Of a DNA stretch of 64,000 nucleotides, positions 35,101-46,262 are shown piece after piece (within the stretch, counting starts at the first letter, position 1; the number at the start of each line of letters is the position of its first letter). Origin of the DNA: Cladocopium goreaui (lineage: Eukaryota > Sar > Dinophyceae > Suessiales > Symbiodiniaceae); assembly GCA_947184155.2 (NCBI GenBank), contig CAMXCT020002073.1:1-64000 (forward strand), in the 5' to 3' direction. The notes beneath the pieces were generated by a model. The model saw nothing but the letters and a program-made list of their open reading frames with translations. It was not told the origin of the DNA and did no database searches. The translations under genes and the position numbers were made by a program.

Positions 35101-38100
35101 AGCACATGGCTTCATGATATCCACATTCATCTTGGTTCTACCATGGTTCTACCTATGGCCACTACCAGTGGTAATGAACCCCAAACACGTTCTTTCCCTT
35201 TCACGTCATGCCCGTTCTGGGGCCACCGGCCACCGGCCTGGGCAACAGCCACCCAGAAAGTCTTAAATCTGGGGCAACCTTTGTTATTGACTTGTATTAG
35301 TAGTAACATGCTAAAGCCCTGTGGCCCTCCAAGTACCTGAACGAATCACCCTCGTTGAAATCGACCATTGACAAGAAACAACATGAAACAACGAGGTTTC
35401 CATGTTCTTCTTGGGAAACTTCCCAAACTCTTCACAGCTTGGTTTTCCATGGCTACCACGTGCCCGCGTGCTAAAAAAACATGTTTGCTTCATGGGGATT
35501 CCCAGACTCGTGACATCTCCCGCAATCTGACCATGATGGCCATGGCTACCGGCCCTAAGAGCCCTGCAGTTTCTGCCAAACTTCTCATGTACCTGCGATG
35601 GCGCAGCTGCCGCAATGGGGAAGCAGCGATGAAATATGGACATCAAATTCATAAGATAACACGAAAAAGAAACACATTGTAACAACATAGGGATTTCGCA
35701 AAAATCTGCTCCTAGATATTTTTTTTTCAAGAGATGGTCAGGAGATCAAGGATCAAGCTTTGGGAACAGATTCCACTGGGATTTGATCGTCATAAAACTC
35801 TTTGTCTGCGGAAGCACAAACATCGCTTAAATAGCAATCGAAAATGGCTGTTGAGACCACGCCTACAGAAAACTGCTTCCAATCGATTCATTGCAGATTG
35901 AAATATGCCACAAGGCACAGCATGAAACTCATGAAACCTGCCGGTGAGAAGGCCAGTAGGATACCACCTACCCCCTTCAGAAAGACTCCCCGATCTCTTA
36001 GGTCGGGAACCAAAAAAATACGAAAAACCTACCCTCTGGTAATTCAACAGTTGAAAAATGGCCTATGTAAATAGATCTTTACATTGATTTCCATGTGAAA
36101 AAAGTGCAAACATGTGTGAAAATAGTGAAATTTCCATCTCCGTCAGATTTCCAGAGGGTATTCACTTTAGATTCCCCAAACATCGAAAGTTTCTTGACAT
36201 CCTTTTTCTTAACATAGGAGATGCGAATTCTCTGGGGAGCCTCACAGAGGTCAACTGCAATGTTTTCGGGGCCGGTGGTGTTTTCGCTTTTGCTGTTCAA
36301 CATCACCAAAAAAACTGACAACTATCCAAAGACCATTATTACAGTCAAGAAACCTGAAGATTATTACTATTATTATTATCCAAAGATTGTCTTTTGGTGT
36401 CATTATTACCCTTCAGAAACCTGAAGATTATGAAATAGTCAATATCACTTTATATATCCAAAAATTGGATGTTTTAAACCTGATATGATAAAGATATATA
36501 ACCTATCAGTCCAATATGATAACCTGAAGTTTGTTTAATAGTCAACCTGAATTAAAATCCAAAGACCTGAAGATCCTGATCCGAAAAAACGTTGCTCGCC
36601 TTTGGTTGTCCGAGAGAATGGTGATTCCACCAGCCTTCTCCAACACACGATGCATCCTGAGGAGTTCCAGGAAAGAACACAAGTTGTGTTCTTAAGCATC
36701 CCAAAGCAACAAACATTCAGAACATCTCCAACCAAATTCAACCATAAATATCATATACAATCATATATATTATATATACAATCATATATATTATATATAC
36801 AATCATATATATTATATGCATATTTCTACTAGTTGATCCATCTTTTCTTTCGACCATGAACAACGATCATTTTGATTTTGTGGCCACCATGGTGCCAAGT
36901 TTTTACGCTTTTCAAACGTACCTGGACAAGCCAGCTCTCTGGCAATGAAGAAAATCATCACCAACTTTGTTTAACGATGTTTACTGGGACCATATTTATT
37001 TGGATCCAGAACATACATTGTATGACATACATCTCTATTTTATTCTATTCTTATAAACAATCTGTCGATATTTACTACTGCCAAGTCCCCAATAGAGTAT
37101 CCCATGACATCAGAGAAACCCACCAGTCATACCGGCGCGTTTTGGTATTTCACACGACGCCGAGCCACTCCAAAAACATCTCGTTGGTCATCATGTGGAA
37201 ACTGGACCTTGCTCCCGGGCCGAGGAGGCCGAGGTCTTTGGGTTTTGGTGATGTAGTTTTCCAGCTTCTGGTCATCATAGTACAGTATCATTTATGGCGT
37301 TATGGTTAACCAAATACAAGGGACAACAAACATGAACGAAATTGGAGCCATGGAAGATGACGCCCCTTTTGACAATCGCATTGTTTGAGTTCCATGTAGC
37401 TATATGGGTCACTTCGCCCTGGTACTGTGGTGACTAACATCATCGGCCATTATCCATAGCCTCAGCTCAGTTGCTGAGCAATTTCAGGCATCGAAGTGGG
37501 CCCAGCGCTACGAGGATCTACAGTGAAGGCTGTGGGCGCAGTTTCCCCCAGAACAAACAGATCCGAAAGGTGAAGATCTATGCCTGTGCATGGCCAATCT
37601 TAGATACTCACATACCCTGCCAGAAAAACAAAACATTCGAGGGGTTTAGTTGATTAGAGTTATAGCTTAATAACCCATAGGATCCATGTATGGTATATAT
37701 GCTAACATTGGGGGTATATTGATGGTAAATGTTACCATATATAGCATACATGGATCCTATGGGTAATGGTTATGATTAATGAATAAAAAACAAAGACATC
37801 ACCTGGCACCGGCCAAGTGGCTCTGCGGCTTCGTTTCCCGAGACGAAGGGCCTGTGATCATTGTAGCTGACCATGTGGGAAAAATAGGCTCTTTTATTGG
37901 GAGAACATAGGAAAACTGTTCTTTGGAGAAAAAATGCTTCAGTACTTTTATGGAGACGAATTCTTACCCCACCTGGTAATTTAACATAACTATGGAAAGA
38001 TCCACCATAGAACTAGTGATTTTTCCCATGAAAAATGGTGGATCTTTCCATGATTCCATGGTTTTTTGTATGTTTACCAGAGGGTATTCTAGGTCCCTAC

Positions 38101-38832
38101 TGGTCCATGTTCAGTTTCGTTTCAACCGAGGATTTTTTCGGCAGGAGATCTGAGAGTGTCCCAAACATGATTCCGTGAACTCTCCAGAAAACAAAACAAG
38201 GGATATATATATATATATATCTGGGTAAATTATAATAATTCACTAACCTGAAATAAGGTCATTTGGGGATAGTCACCCCTACTAACCATCATTCCCAGTG
38301 AGGTCGCAGTGAGGTCGTTATAATTTACCCATATATATATAATATGTATATATATAATATACATATATATATACATATTCATATATATATATATATCATA
38401 CACTACATATATATATATATATATGTGTGTGTGTGTCTGTGTTCGATATTTTTTCGCTTAGTAGGTATGGGAGTCTGACTGCCTCTTGGCTTTGTTTGGG
38501 ATGTGATTGCTGGTCATCATATCCCGCTGTATGCTTGTGGACATCTCAGAATGAACTATCTTTGGACATTTGCATAACCAGTTTTGGAAGTGTTGATTTT
38601 TGACTTGACTTGGCATAGCAACTTTCGGTGACTAGGACAACACATGATTGCAGTATTTGGTGCTACTGACACCTCAGTCAGATTAAAATCAGGAACGACA
38701 TATCTTGATCTTCTCACATCAAGCAGATTCAACTCCAAGTGCAGCTGATCGTTCCAAGGTGGGCGAACGCCAAGCAACGGCTCTGGGAAGTTGACGAAGA
38801 CGTGGGAAATGGACGCACCAGGGATCAGGCGC
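32172..38832 (-). CDS. Probable TrmB-type tRNA (guanine-N7) methyltransferase, scattered exons
   Basis: TrmB enzymes add the N7 methyl group to a guanine of tRNA. The exons I assign, in order, are 38718-38832 (SHVFVNFPEPLLG, the family's V-N-F-P-D/E-P motif), 37156-37201 (FHMMTNEMFLEWLGV, where the family has a LHLLT-x-x-FF-like segment), about 35550-35592 (YMRSLAETAGLL) and 32172-32277 (SSYFDSHWAKGKRVDRFY, matching a C-terminal Y-F-D...R-F segment I associate with dinoflagellate members). The last exon has AG and GT borders at 32277 and 32172. A further coding-like exon at 37803-37866 (YNDHRPFVSGNEAAEPLGRC, AG...GT) may belong here. The SAM-binding motif I region was not identified with confidence. 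Phases between the exons do not all join, so exons are missing. The call rests on four short motifs in the right order. Confidence 0.5.
32348..32464. mobile_element. Family B MITE, copy 10
   Basis: CTGGTTGGTGGTATAACTAC to AAACCACCAACTGCAG. Confidence 0.75.
33463..33570. mobile_element. Family B MITE, copy 11
   Basis: CTGGTTGGTGGTATACCTAC to CTCCAAACCACCAACC. Confidence 0.85.
33690..33776. repeat. Private palindrome, about 37-bp arms
   Basis: TGGAATATGAAAGATgAATG... pairs with ...CATTAATCTTTCATATTCCA. The loop contains ATTATCACAATAG. Not seen elsewhere in the window. Confidence 0.75.
34307..34355. mobile_element. Family A right half, part of an A/B composite
   Basis: CCATTAAAAATGGTGGATC...TTTACTGGAGGGTA, then TCCCATGAATATGCCAT, then a complete family B element. 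The same junction occurs at 38890-39109 and 57827-58002. Confidence 0.75.
34373..34493. mobile_element. Family B MITE, copy 12 (composite partner)
   Basis: CTGGTTGGTGGTTTTTCGCC to CCAAACCACCAACCAG. Confidence 0.85.
36030..36160. mobile_element. Family A MITE, copy 8 (diverged)
   Basis: TACCCTCTGGTAATTCAACA to AGATTTCCAGAGGGTA. The arms are shortened and the centre is not related to other copies. It ends 5 bp from a candidate exon (36166-36231). Confidence 0.7.
36166..36231 (-). CDS. Candidate single exon of unknown gene
   Basis: A 22-codon phase-0 block bounded by CCCCAG and GTGAAT on the minus strand (ISYVKKKDVKKLSMFGESK). It lies between two exons of the TrmB-like gene and could be part of it, but its phase does not fit the next exon. 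Confidence 0.35.
37671..37766. repeat. Private hairpin element, about 31-bp arms
   Basis: TAACCCATAGGATCCATGTA at the left pairs with TACATGGATCCTATGGGTAA at the right. The loop is about 30 bp. No relative in the window. Confidence 0.75.
37965..38086. mobile_element. Family A MITE, copy 9
   Basis: TACCCCACCTGGTAATTTAAC to GTATGTTTACCAGAGGGTA. The arms share GGAAAGATCCACCAT. Confidence 0.8.
38200..38430. repeat. (TA)n-rich region holding family C element, copy 2
   Basis: The family C core (CACTAACCTGAAATAAGGTC...GGGGATAGTCACCCCTACTAACCATC) lies between arms GGGTAAATTATAA (about 38223) and TTATAATTTACCC (about 38319). The element is flanked on both sides by TATATA tracts. Confidence 0.7.
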
Positions 38833-38889
38833 CTGGGACGAATGATCAAAGGCCAAGCGGGATTTTCAACTTGGGCCATTTCGGGCATG

Positions 38890-38976
38890 TAGAACTATTG
38901 AAAATGACCATTTATAGTTGATTTTCCCATTAAAAATGGTGATGTTCCATAGTTATGTTAGTTTACTGGAGGGTAT
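38890..38976. mobile_element. Family A copy lacking its left tip, part of an A/B composite
   Basis: GAACTATTGAAAATGACC...TTTACTGGAGGGTA, then TCCCATGAATATGCCAT and a family B element. More of the A element is kept here than at 34307 or 57827. Confidence 0.75.
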
Positions 38977-38992
38977 CCCATGAATATGCCAT

Positions 38993-39109
38993 CTGGCTGG
39001 TGGTTGAGCCTGCCCCTCTGAAAAATGATGGAGTTCGTCAGTTGGGATGATGAATTTCCCCAAATATAATTAAGGAACAATAAATTTCATGTTCCAAACC
39101 ACCAACCAG
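38993..39109. mobile_element. Family B MITE, copy 13 (composite partner)
   Basis: CTGGCTGGTGGTTGAGCCTG to CCAAACCACCAACCAG. Confidence 0.85.
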
Positions 39110-39197
39110 CCATGAATATCCACTATCTATTGGAATCCCGATTGCTGCGTTGGTGGATATCCTGATATATCCTGATATCCCCATGAAAGTCCAATAC

Positions 39198-39317
39198 CTG
39201 TTGGTGGCTTCACCCGAAAAATATTGGTTAATTGGGATCATCATGATCCTAGACAGAATGGACAGTATTTGAGAATAAACATGTATATAGAATTTCATAT
39301 TTCAAAACACCAAGCAG
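39198..39317. mobile_element. Diverged family B copy
   Basis: CCTGTTGGTGGCTTCACCCG to TTTCAAAACACCAAGCAG. It lies 89 bp right of an intact copy. Confidence 0.6.
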
Positions 39318-39354
39318 TAATAGAAAAAATCATGTAGAGCATAGTAATTACATG

Positions 39355-39439
39355 TACCCTCTGGTTATTTAACATAGTAATAGGTAAACCATCTATAAAT
39401 GGGTCATTTTCCATGGCTATGTTAAATAAGTAGAGGGTA
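39355..39439. mobile_element. Family A MITE, copy 10 (short form)
   Basis: TACCCTCTGGTTATTTAACA to TTAAATAAGTAGAGGGTA. At 85 bp the left arm lacks the GGAAAATCACC segment. Confidence 0.8.
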
Positions 39440-39583
39440 CTTCCACATCTTTCCGGACCTCATTTCCATGATGAAATCACAGTCATGGCAGCCGGGCCTG
39501 TCCCACTTGTCCCACTCAAAATTGATCATGGACACATCAGGAGGATGAAACATCGTTACGTAAATTTGACTACAATGACTACG
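39440..39583 (-). CDS. Candidate exon of unknown gene
   Basis: A minus-strand frame with strong coding composition (VSMINFEWDKWDRPGCHDCD), rich in W, C and D, open from about 39583 to the family A element at 39439. No family recognised. Exact borders not fixed. Confidence 0.4.
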
Positions 39584-39885
39584 TGCTTTGTGGTTTTGAC
39601 ATGTTTTGACTCATCCCTAAAAAAAACAGTTTGGTAGTCATCATTTCACATTGTGGTTGATCAGTTGAAAAACATTCAAATCAGGTGTAGCATGGCGTAG
39701 CTTCGACAAGGACCGCACAGTCATTGTCAGCCACGTATTTGTATAAACAGCCCCTAAAGTTTCTATGCAAATCTTGCACTGGAAACCACTTCCCCCCAAA
39801 AAAACCTACAGCAATTGGATTCGAATCGGAATGCCCTTTCTCTTTAGGAGGTTTGGTTCCAACAAACCATTCCAGACATTATATA

Positions 39886-39992
39886 TACCATCTGGTTGTT
39901 TAACATAGCCATGGAAAATCACCATTTTTAATAGGTAAACCATCTATAAGTGGGTCATCTATACCATGGCTATGTAACAAATAACCAGAGGG
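39886..39992. mobile_element. Family A MITE, copy 11
   Basis: TACCATCTGGTTGTTTAACA to AACAAATAACCAGAGGGA. Confidence 0.8.
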
Positions 39993-40154
39993 AAAGTCAA
40001 CTATACTTCATCATAATTCCTAGATCGGATGGAAAAAACACAACATTTAAGGGTCTGTCGAGAAATGGTGTACACCCACCCAAAATGGTTATGGCATTTT
40101 TTTATTCCCGAGAGCGTCTGAGCGCAGAGTTCTTCCAATAGTGGGGGTTTGCAA

Positions 40155-40440
40155 AACATCTTCTCAACTTCACATCCTCTCATCTTCACATCTTCTCATC
40201 TTCACATCTTCTCATCTTCGCATCTTCACATCTTCTCATCTTCACATCTTCTCATCCTCCCATCTTCTCCTCATCTTCTCATCTTCACATCTTCTCACAT
40301 CTTCTCACATCTTCTCATCTTCTCACATCTTCTCACATCTTCTCACATCTTCTCACATCTTCTCACATCTTCTCACATCTTCTCATCTTTACATCTCATG
40401 TCACACCTTCTCCTCTTGCCCTCTTGCCCTCTTGCCCTCT
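40155..40440. repeat. (CATCTTCT / CACATCTTCT)n polypyrimidine minisatellite
   Basis: About 280 bp of CATCTTCTCA units, ending in CTCTTGCC repeats. Serine/histidine-rich frames through it come from the repeat. Confidence 0.9.
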
Positions 40441-40489
40441 CCTTCTTTTCTATTTCTCTCTTGAAGGCGGGAGCAGGGGCAGTGCCAAC

Positions 40490-41003
40490 GAGACGGCACG
40501 AAACGCAACCCTTTCGCACGAAATGAGGTTCGATCGTCAAAAACTGCAGTAAAATTGCGATTTCAACTTGTCCGACGCAACCCTTTCACACGAAATGAGG
40601 TTCGATCGTCAAAAACTGCGGTAAAATTGCGATTTCAACTTGTCCGACGCAACCCTTTCGCACGAAATGAGGTTCGATCGTCAAAAACTGCGGTAAAATT
40701 GCGATTTCAACTTGTCCCGCGCAACCGTTTCACACGAAATGAGGTTCGATCGCCAAAAACTGAAGTAAAAATGCGATTTCAAGTCGTCCGGCGCAACCCT
40801 TTCGCACGAAATGAGGTTCGATCGCCAAAAACTGAGGTAAAATTGCGATTTCGTGTTTCCGGTGAACCCTTTTGCACGAAATGAGGTTCGATCGGCAAAA
40901 ACTGCGGTAAAATTGCGATTTCAACTTGTCCCGCGCGACCCTTTCGCACGTCCCTTTCGCACGAAATGAGGTTGGATCGCCAAAAACTGAAGTAAAATTG
41001 CGA
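40490..41003. repeat. 72-bp tandem array, about 7 units
   Basis: The unit contains ACGAAATGAGGTTCGATCG and recurs at about 40518, 40590, 40662, 40734, 40806 and onward. Because 72 is divisible by three, a plus frame stays open (RNEVRSSKTAVKLRFQLVRR). Confidence 0.9.
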
Positions 41004-41740
41004 TGTGTGTAAAAGCGTCTGTGTGTAAAAGCGTCTGTGTGTAAAAGCGTCTGTGTGTAATAGCGTCTGTGTGTAAAAGCTTCTGTGTGTAAAAGCGTCT
41101 CTGTGTAAAAGTGTTTGTGTGTAAAACTGTTTGTGTGCAAACTTTTGTGTGTAAAAGCGTCTGTGTGTAATAACGTCTGTGTGTAAAAGCTTCTGTGTGT
41201 AAAAGTGTTTGTGTGTAAAAGTGTTTGTGTGTAAAAGTCTCTGTGTGTAAAACCCTCTGTGTGTAAAAGCGTCTGTGTGTAAAAGCGTCTGTGTATGTCT
41301 GTGTGTAAAAGTCTCTGTGTGCAAAAGTGTTTGTGTGTAAAAGCGTCTGTGTGTAAAAGCTTCTGGGTGTAAACGTCTCTGTGTGTAAAAGTGTTTGCGT
41401 GTAAAAGTGTTTGTGTGTAAAAGCGTCTGTGTGTAAAAACCGTCTATGTGTAAAAGCGTCTGTGCGTAAAAGCTTCTGTGTGTAAAAGCGTCTGTGTGTA
41501 AAAGTCTCTGTGTGTAAAAGTGTTTGTGTGTAAAAGGGTCTGTGTGTAAAAGCGTCTGTGTGTAAAAGCGTCTGTGTGTAAAAGCGTCTGTGTGTAAAAG
41601 TCTCTGTGTGTAAAAACGTCTGTGTGTAAAAACTTCTGTGCGTAAAAGCGTCTGTGTGTAAAAGTCTCTGTGTGTAAAAGTGTTTGTGTGTGTGTGTAAA
41701 AGCGTCTGTGTGTAAAAGGTGCAAAAGCGTCTGTCTGTAA
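41004..41740. repeat. 16-bp minisatellite (GTGTGTAAAAGCGTCT)n, about 45 units
   Basis: It directly abuts the 72-bp array. Since 16 is not a multiple of three, all minus frames cycle through the same 16-residue peptide (HTDAFTHRRFYTQTLL). This creates overlapping open frames of up to 388 codons (41945-40779). Confidence 0.9.
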
Positions 41741-42244
41741 ACAGTTCTGTGCGTGAAAAACTTTTTGAAAGATACGATGGAAAAGATACGATGCCATATA
41801 ATATTGTCTTGATACTACTCTTCTCGTCTGCCTGTAATACATCTTTAATATATTGTCTTGTAATATAGTGTCGCCATACTAACAGCAGAAGAAGACTCTG
41901 CTCCTCTACGCTCTCGGGCCATCCGTCGTCTAGTAGGGATGACATGGGATAAGACTAACCTGTCTGAATGGAATGGGCACCCTATGTTCAGACAAACCCA
42001 TTTAAAACCAGGCACCGGATAGCAACTGGATTGGAATGAATCCAGGCACCGGCTGACAATCCCAAGATTTCATGATGTTTTTCTGGTTGGGATATGATAT
42101 ATCTCATAGATACAACTGGATTGTCGGAGTTTTGACATCATAACAAATCTTACATACCCTGCGGAAACATACTACTTTAGCGAGTGAAATGATATAATTG
42201 ATATCTCAAAACTGCCAAGCCACCAACTTACCATTCGGGTTGAC

Positions 42245-42290
42245 CCGAATATATATATATATAATATAATAATATATATATATATATATT
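42245..42290. repeat. (TA)n tract
   Basis: Short ATATATAT run with no other content. Confidence 0.8.
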
Positions 42291-42592
42291 GACCAATCTC
42301 CAAAAAAACATAGAAATCCTTCGGTTGGTTGGTTCAACCCCAAATCTTTATTGCTTAAGTCCCATCAAATGACCGTGAAGAATGTCCATCCAAGTCGCTG
42401 AGTAATGTGGTAAGCCCCATGATAAACCATCCCCGATTTTGATTTATGATTGGGTATACCTGGTCTACCCACATCTAGGATGCTTTAACATTACCATACA
42501 TTACCACCAAATGTTTGGTTTCAGGGTTGGTGGCATCGGGCTTCACACATTGGATGGTACCCGGAATGTTTCTTCATGACGTCATGGCCCAC

Positions 42593-42683
42593 CTGAGCAT
42601 CTCTAGGGCGTCTCCACTGAAGATGCAAAGGTTCTGCAGCTCCTGGTCGCAACCAGAAATGGATTGTTTGGACCCACAGGTGG
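42593..42683 (-). CDS. Candidate exon of unknown gene
   Basis: A minus-strand exon bounded by CCCAG and a GTGGGC donor (SISGCDQELQNLCIFSGDAL). The reading frame is open throughout and the composition is coding-like. It lies downstream of the terminal exon at 43706, so it belongs to a different gene, possibly the 5' part of the one at 32-39 kb. Confidence 0.45.
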
Positions 42684-43214
42684 CTGGGCATGTTTAGGAC
42701 CTTACAAACCTTAAACATCTCTATAACTATCTTTTGATTGACTACACCATCCATATCATTCCATATCCATCCATCATTTTGACGGACAAACTATATTATC
42801 TAGAACCCCTTCCCACCTGATTACATCAAACATACAACAAGTGAACTAAATGATTCGATGTGGCAGCAATAGGGATTTACAACCAACAAAAAGGATTCTC
42901 ACAAGCTCAATGTTCGGATGCCACCAGCGAAACTTAGCACACAGAATGAATAACAACCAATTATTTGGCATTGGGATGGCAGGGTACCAAAGAATGAGTA
43001 GGAATAGCCGCTTATTTGAACCCCAGGTGTTTTTTTATCAGCCATGATGTGGTCAAAATGTCAAATATGGTCAAATCATGTTGTCACATGTGATTTCCGC
43101 ATGTGATTTCCGTGGTAGCAAAAATGAGGTCCCCCAAAAAACTCCAATGGTTCATCAACATCTTCCCTTAAAAAAAAAAAAACAGCCATTGAAACAACCA
43201 TAAGGACTCCCATG

Positions 43215-43318
43215 TACCCTCTGGTAAACTAACATAACTATGGAAAATCACCATGTTTAATGGGAAAATCCACTATAAATGGCCATTTTCAATAGCTATG
43301 TTAAATTACCAGAGGGTA
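43215..43318. mobile_element. Family A MITE, copy 12
   Basis: TACCCTCTGGTAAACTAACA to TTAAATTACCAGAGGGTA with near-perfect arms. Confidence 0.9.
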
Positions 43319-43705
43319 TCCCCCATATCGGTTGGGTATGAAAAATCCATGAGGACGGTAGCATGAGTTCGATGTCTTGCCCATGAAAATCCTTCAGTGT
43401 CCTCCTTCAGCCTCCGGTAATCAAACATGGTAATTGAACATCCCCAAAAACAAGTCTATACAGAATTTTACATCAAGTTAGTATGGTAATTGTGTACAAT
43501 GGTCATTATCAATGAACTATATAATATCATTAGGAAAAACCTAACTATATATGTATATATAGTACAACTACAACTAAATAACTGTAACATCCTATAACGA
43601 TATAACTGTATTTAAAACATAATATATACGTATATATATAACACTATAGTTAACACTATAGACTATAATCTATATAATACTAAATTCTAAAACTATAACT
43701 ACAAC

Positions 43706-43804
43706 TTAGGTTCGTTTACCAGCCGCCTTCGTTTCACTGGCCACAGCCTTCGCAATGGCTCGCCGCAAGATGCTGTGGGCCTGGGCGATCCAATCCTTGC
43801 TGGG
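43706..43804 (-). CDS. C-terminal exon of an unidentified gene
   Basis: It starts after GATGTTCAG and reads 32 codons in phase 0 (PSKDWIAQAHSILRRAIAKA, ending AAGKRT) to a TAA stop. The lysine/arginine/alanine-rich helical tail has a clear codon bias. Upstream exons may be those at 45553-45614 and 46217-46262, but their phases do not join directly, so other exons must lie between. Confidence 0.55.
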   Translation of the reverse strand, partial: PSKDWIAQAHSILRRAIAKAVASETKAAGKRT

Positions 43805-43830
43805 CTGAACATCAAAAACCTCCATTTGAG

Positions 43831-43960
43831 GTACCCTCTGGTAACTTAACATAGCTATTTTTAGTGGTTTTACTGTATATGGTTTTATGGGAAAAACATG
43901 GGAATATATATATATATATATATATGGGGATACCCTCCGGTAATTTAACATAAGATAATT
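43831..43960. mobile_element. Two left halves of family A around a (TA)n tract
   Basis: TACCCTCTGGTAACTTAACA at 43831 and TACCCTCCGGTAATTTAACA at about 43931 are in the same orientation with no matching right arms. Confidence 0.6.
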
Positions 43961-44109
43961 TGTACCAAACCAAATTATTAGCAAACATAGTTAGCAATAC
44001 CAGTTAGATATTTAGCAAATTGTTGGTAAGATATGGTAAGATAGCAAATTCACCAACAAATACCAACAATTTGCTACATATATATATATATATATAACAA
44101 TCACTATAT

Positions 44110-44215
44110 CTGGTTGGTAGTATACCTACCCCTCTGAAAAATATGAGTTCGTCAGTTGGGATCATGAAATTCCCAACTGAATGGAAAGTCATAAATTTCA
44201 TGTTCCAAACCACCA
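44110..44215. mobile_element. Family B MITE, copy 14
   Basis: CTGGTTGGTAGTATACCTAC to TGTTCCAAACCACCAG. The right tip is shortened. Confidence 0.8.
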
Positions 44216-44279
44216 GTAATATTAACCAATCCAGTCGTTTTTGATTATTATCCAATAACTGGATTGAATATTCATATTA

Positions 44280-45530
44280 GGGGGATGGGATATTCTTTTA
44301 AAGGAGCTCAAAAAGGCTTAATTGAATAATCCCATCCCCGAAACCATTGCTTATTAGAGGATTTACACATGTTTGGTACCATCTAGGAGGTGTTTCTTAT
44401 TAGGATGGGATTAATTGAGAGAGTGTTTTTGATTACTTGTGATCCTTAATTTGACAACACATCAAATCATTTATGTGATTTGCAGGGCTTATTTGAGAGT
44501 GCAAAGCGACTAGTCACAACCCATCCTCTCTCTTTGACATTGGTCCAACCCGAATTTACCATCGGCTCAACTACAAACCGCAAACACGTTTTTTTGGGTT
44601 GCTTCTAACAAACCGCAAACAATGCAGTTGCACCGGATTTTGTTATGCCGGAAAAAAAACAACACAAACACGCAAGTGGATTTTTTTTTGGAACGTTTAA
44701 TAGTTTGCAGTTATCCTGTCAATGTTCCCTTCATCCAATTCCAAGGGAGGATGGGCTTCCATCATATCCTATATTGTTATGGCCATGATATCCCAATAGT
44801 GAATGGTGAAGCCCCGTATTCTTTGTACTTGGTTAATCCCCCACATATACCTCCAAACAACATTATCATGGTGAGATTAAACTATAACCAGTATCATCCC
44901 ACATTAATGATTAATAACTTAATTAATTAATGGCTAACCACTTGATTACCACTCCCTCATCATCCAATTAATGCATATTAATTCTCAAATCTCCCATTAC
45001 CCTCCTGGAATCAAACATGGTTTGCTGGAACACCATCAGCAAAAAATGTTTTTTTCACACACACAAATTGGATTTCCCAGCTAACCATGTTTGACCGGAT
45101 TCTATGAACCAATATTCCAGCTAACCATAGCAGCTATAGCATTACTATACCATTGATATGCCACTATACCAATCCAGAACCACACAATTGATGTTCCATT
45201 TATATACCATTAGTCATTAGTCTCCCCCAGGGCAGAAGCATTGCCCAAATACAAGGGATGAACTAGGCAAGAGGTCAACTGACCAATTGACCAATTTACC
45301 CCCCAAACGCGGCCGTGATTCAGCTGTAATAGCTTGGAACAAACTTGTTTATCTTCCAAACTATGAACAAATCAGGATTTACCCAGCCAATAATGTTCCA
45401 TATTTGGTCAAAATGGAACATAAATGGAATATCAGTTGGAATATTTGGGAAATCCTGATGGATTGATAATTTTTCCATTTCATGTCCAATTAATGTTCCA
45501 TTGCTTTTTCGTTAAACATAACCAAACATA
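44280..45530. other. Stretch without a supported gene
   Basis: AT-rich intronic or intergenic sequence. Around 45000-45100 the pieces CCTGGAATCAAACATGG and TTTCCCAGCTAACCATGTTT resemble sequence at 22870-22900 and 15705-15730, a low-copy dispersed repeat. Confidence 0.4.
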
Positions 45531-45552
45531 TCTCAATTTTCCTTGGGAAAAC

Positions 45553-45614
45553 CCTAAGGCCATGCCCGCCCGTAGAGCCGCCCTGGCCCGATCTCTCATC
45601 AATTCCACCGCCAC
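45553..45614 (-). CDS. Candidate exon of unknown gene
   Basis: A GC-rich island between TGCCAG and GTTTTC reading VAVELMRDRARAALRAGMAL. It has strong helical, arginine/alanine coding character against an AT-rich background. No family call. Confidence 0.45.
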
Positions 45615-46020
45615 CTGGCAGGAAAAAATGGATGAGATGGACCAATTTCAATGGAATCCAAGATTTTGATCTGTTAGAGTTGAACATGTTTGAAAAAATG
45701 AATGCCACTTTGTTTTGATTCTGCGATATGGATATCATCTTGTTTTTTTAACCTTGACAATGAACATAAAACACATGTAACCGACCAAAGAGAGAGCAAT
45801 CTGGATACTGGGAGTGTATGTGTTTTTTTCTATCGCGGCACATGGCCCTTGGATCCATGGCTTTGTCTGAACATTGGGTGCCCCAAAAAACATGAGGATG
45901 CCCCAAAAAACGGGATGATGCAATGTAAAGCCCCAGTTTTTGGATTATGAATCATCAATATTAACCAATATGAATACAGTAATCAATCCACTTATTGGAA
46001 GATGTAAACTGACTGTTTAT

Positions 46021-46132
46021 CTGGTTGGTGGTTTCAACCTACCATCTTGAAAAATATGAATTCGTCAATGGGAAGGATGACATCCCATATATGTAATGGA
46101 AAATAACAACAATGTTCCAAACCACCAACCAG
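46021..46132. mobile_element. Family B MITE, copy 15
   Basis: CTGGTTGGTGGTTTCAACCT to CCAAACCACCAACCAG. Confidence 0.85.
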
Positions 46133-46216
46133 GTTTGGTTGGTTTTCCCAAATTACCATTTCTGAGAAGGACCTTTGACTTCTTCTCCACTGATGCCTCA
46201 ATTCACTGAGCTTTAC

Positions 46217-46262
46217 CCAGCTGACAACACAAGAGCAGCGCGTCTCACAAACTGTTCCACTA
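46217..46262 (-). CDS. Candidate exon of unknown gene
   Basis: Bounded by CCTGCAG and GTAAAGC on the minus strand, reading VEQFVRRAALVLSA. Possibly the same gene as 45553-45614. Confidence 0.4.

Noticed and set aside
40490-41003. Possible CRISPR-like array (regular 72-bp spacing)
   Set aside because: The whole 72-bp unit is conserved with no unique spacers, and the genome is eukaryotic.
40779-41945. 388-codon minus frame
   Set aside because: Translation of a 16-bp and a 72-bp tandem repeat.
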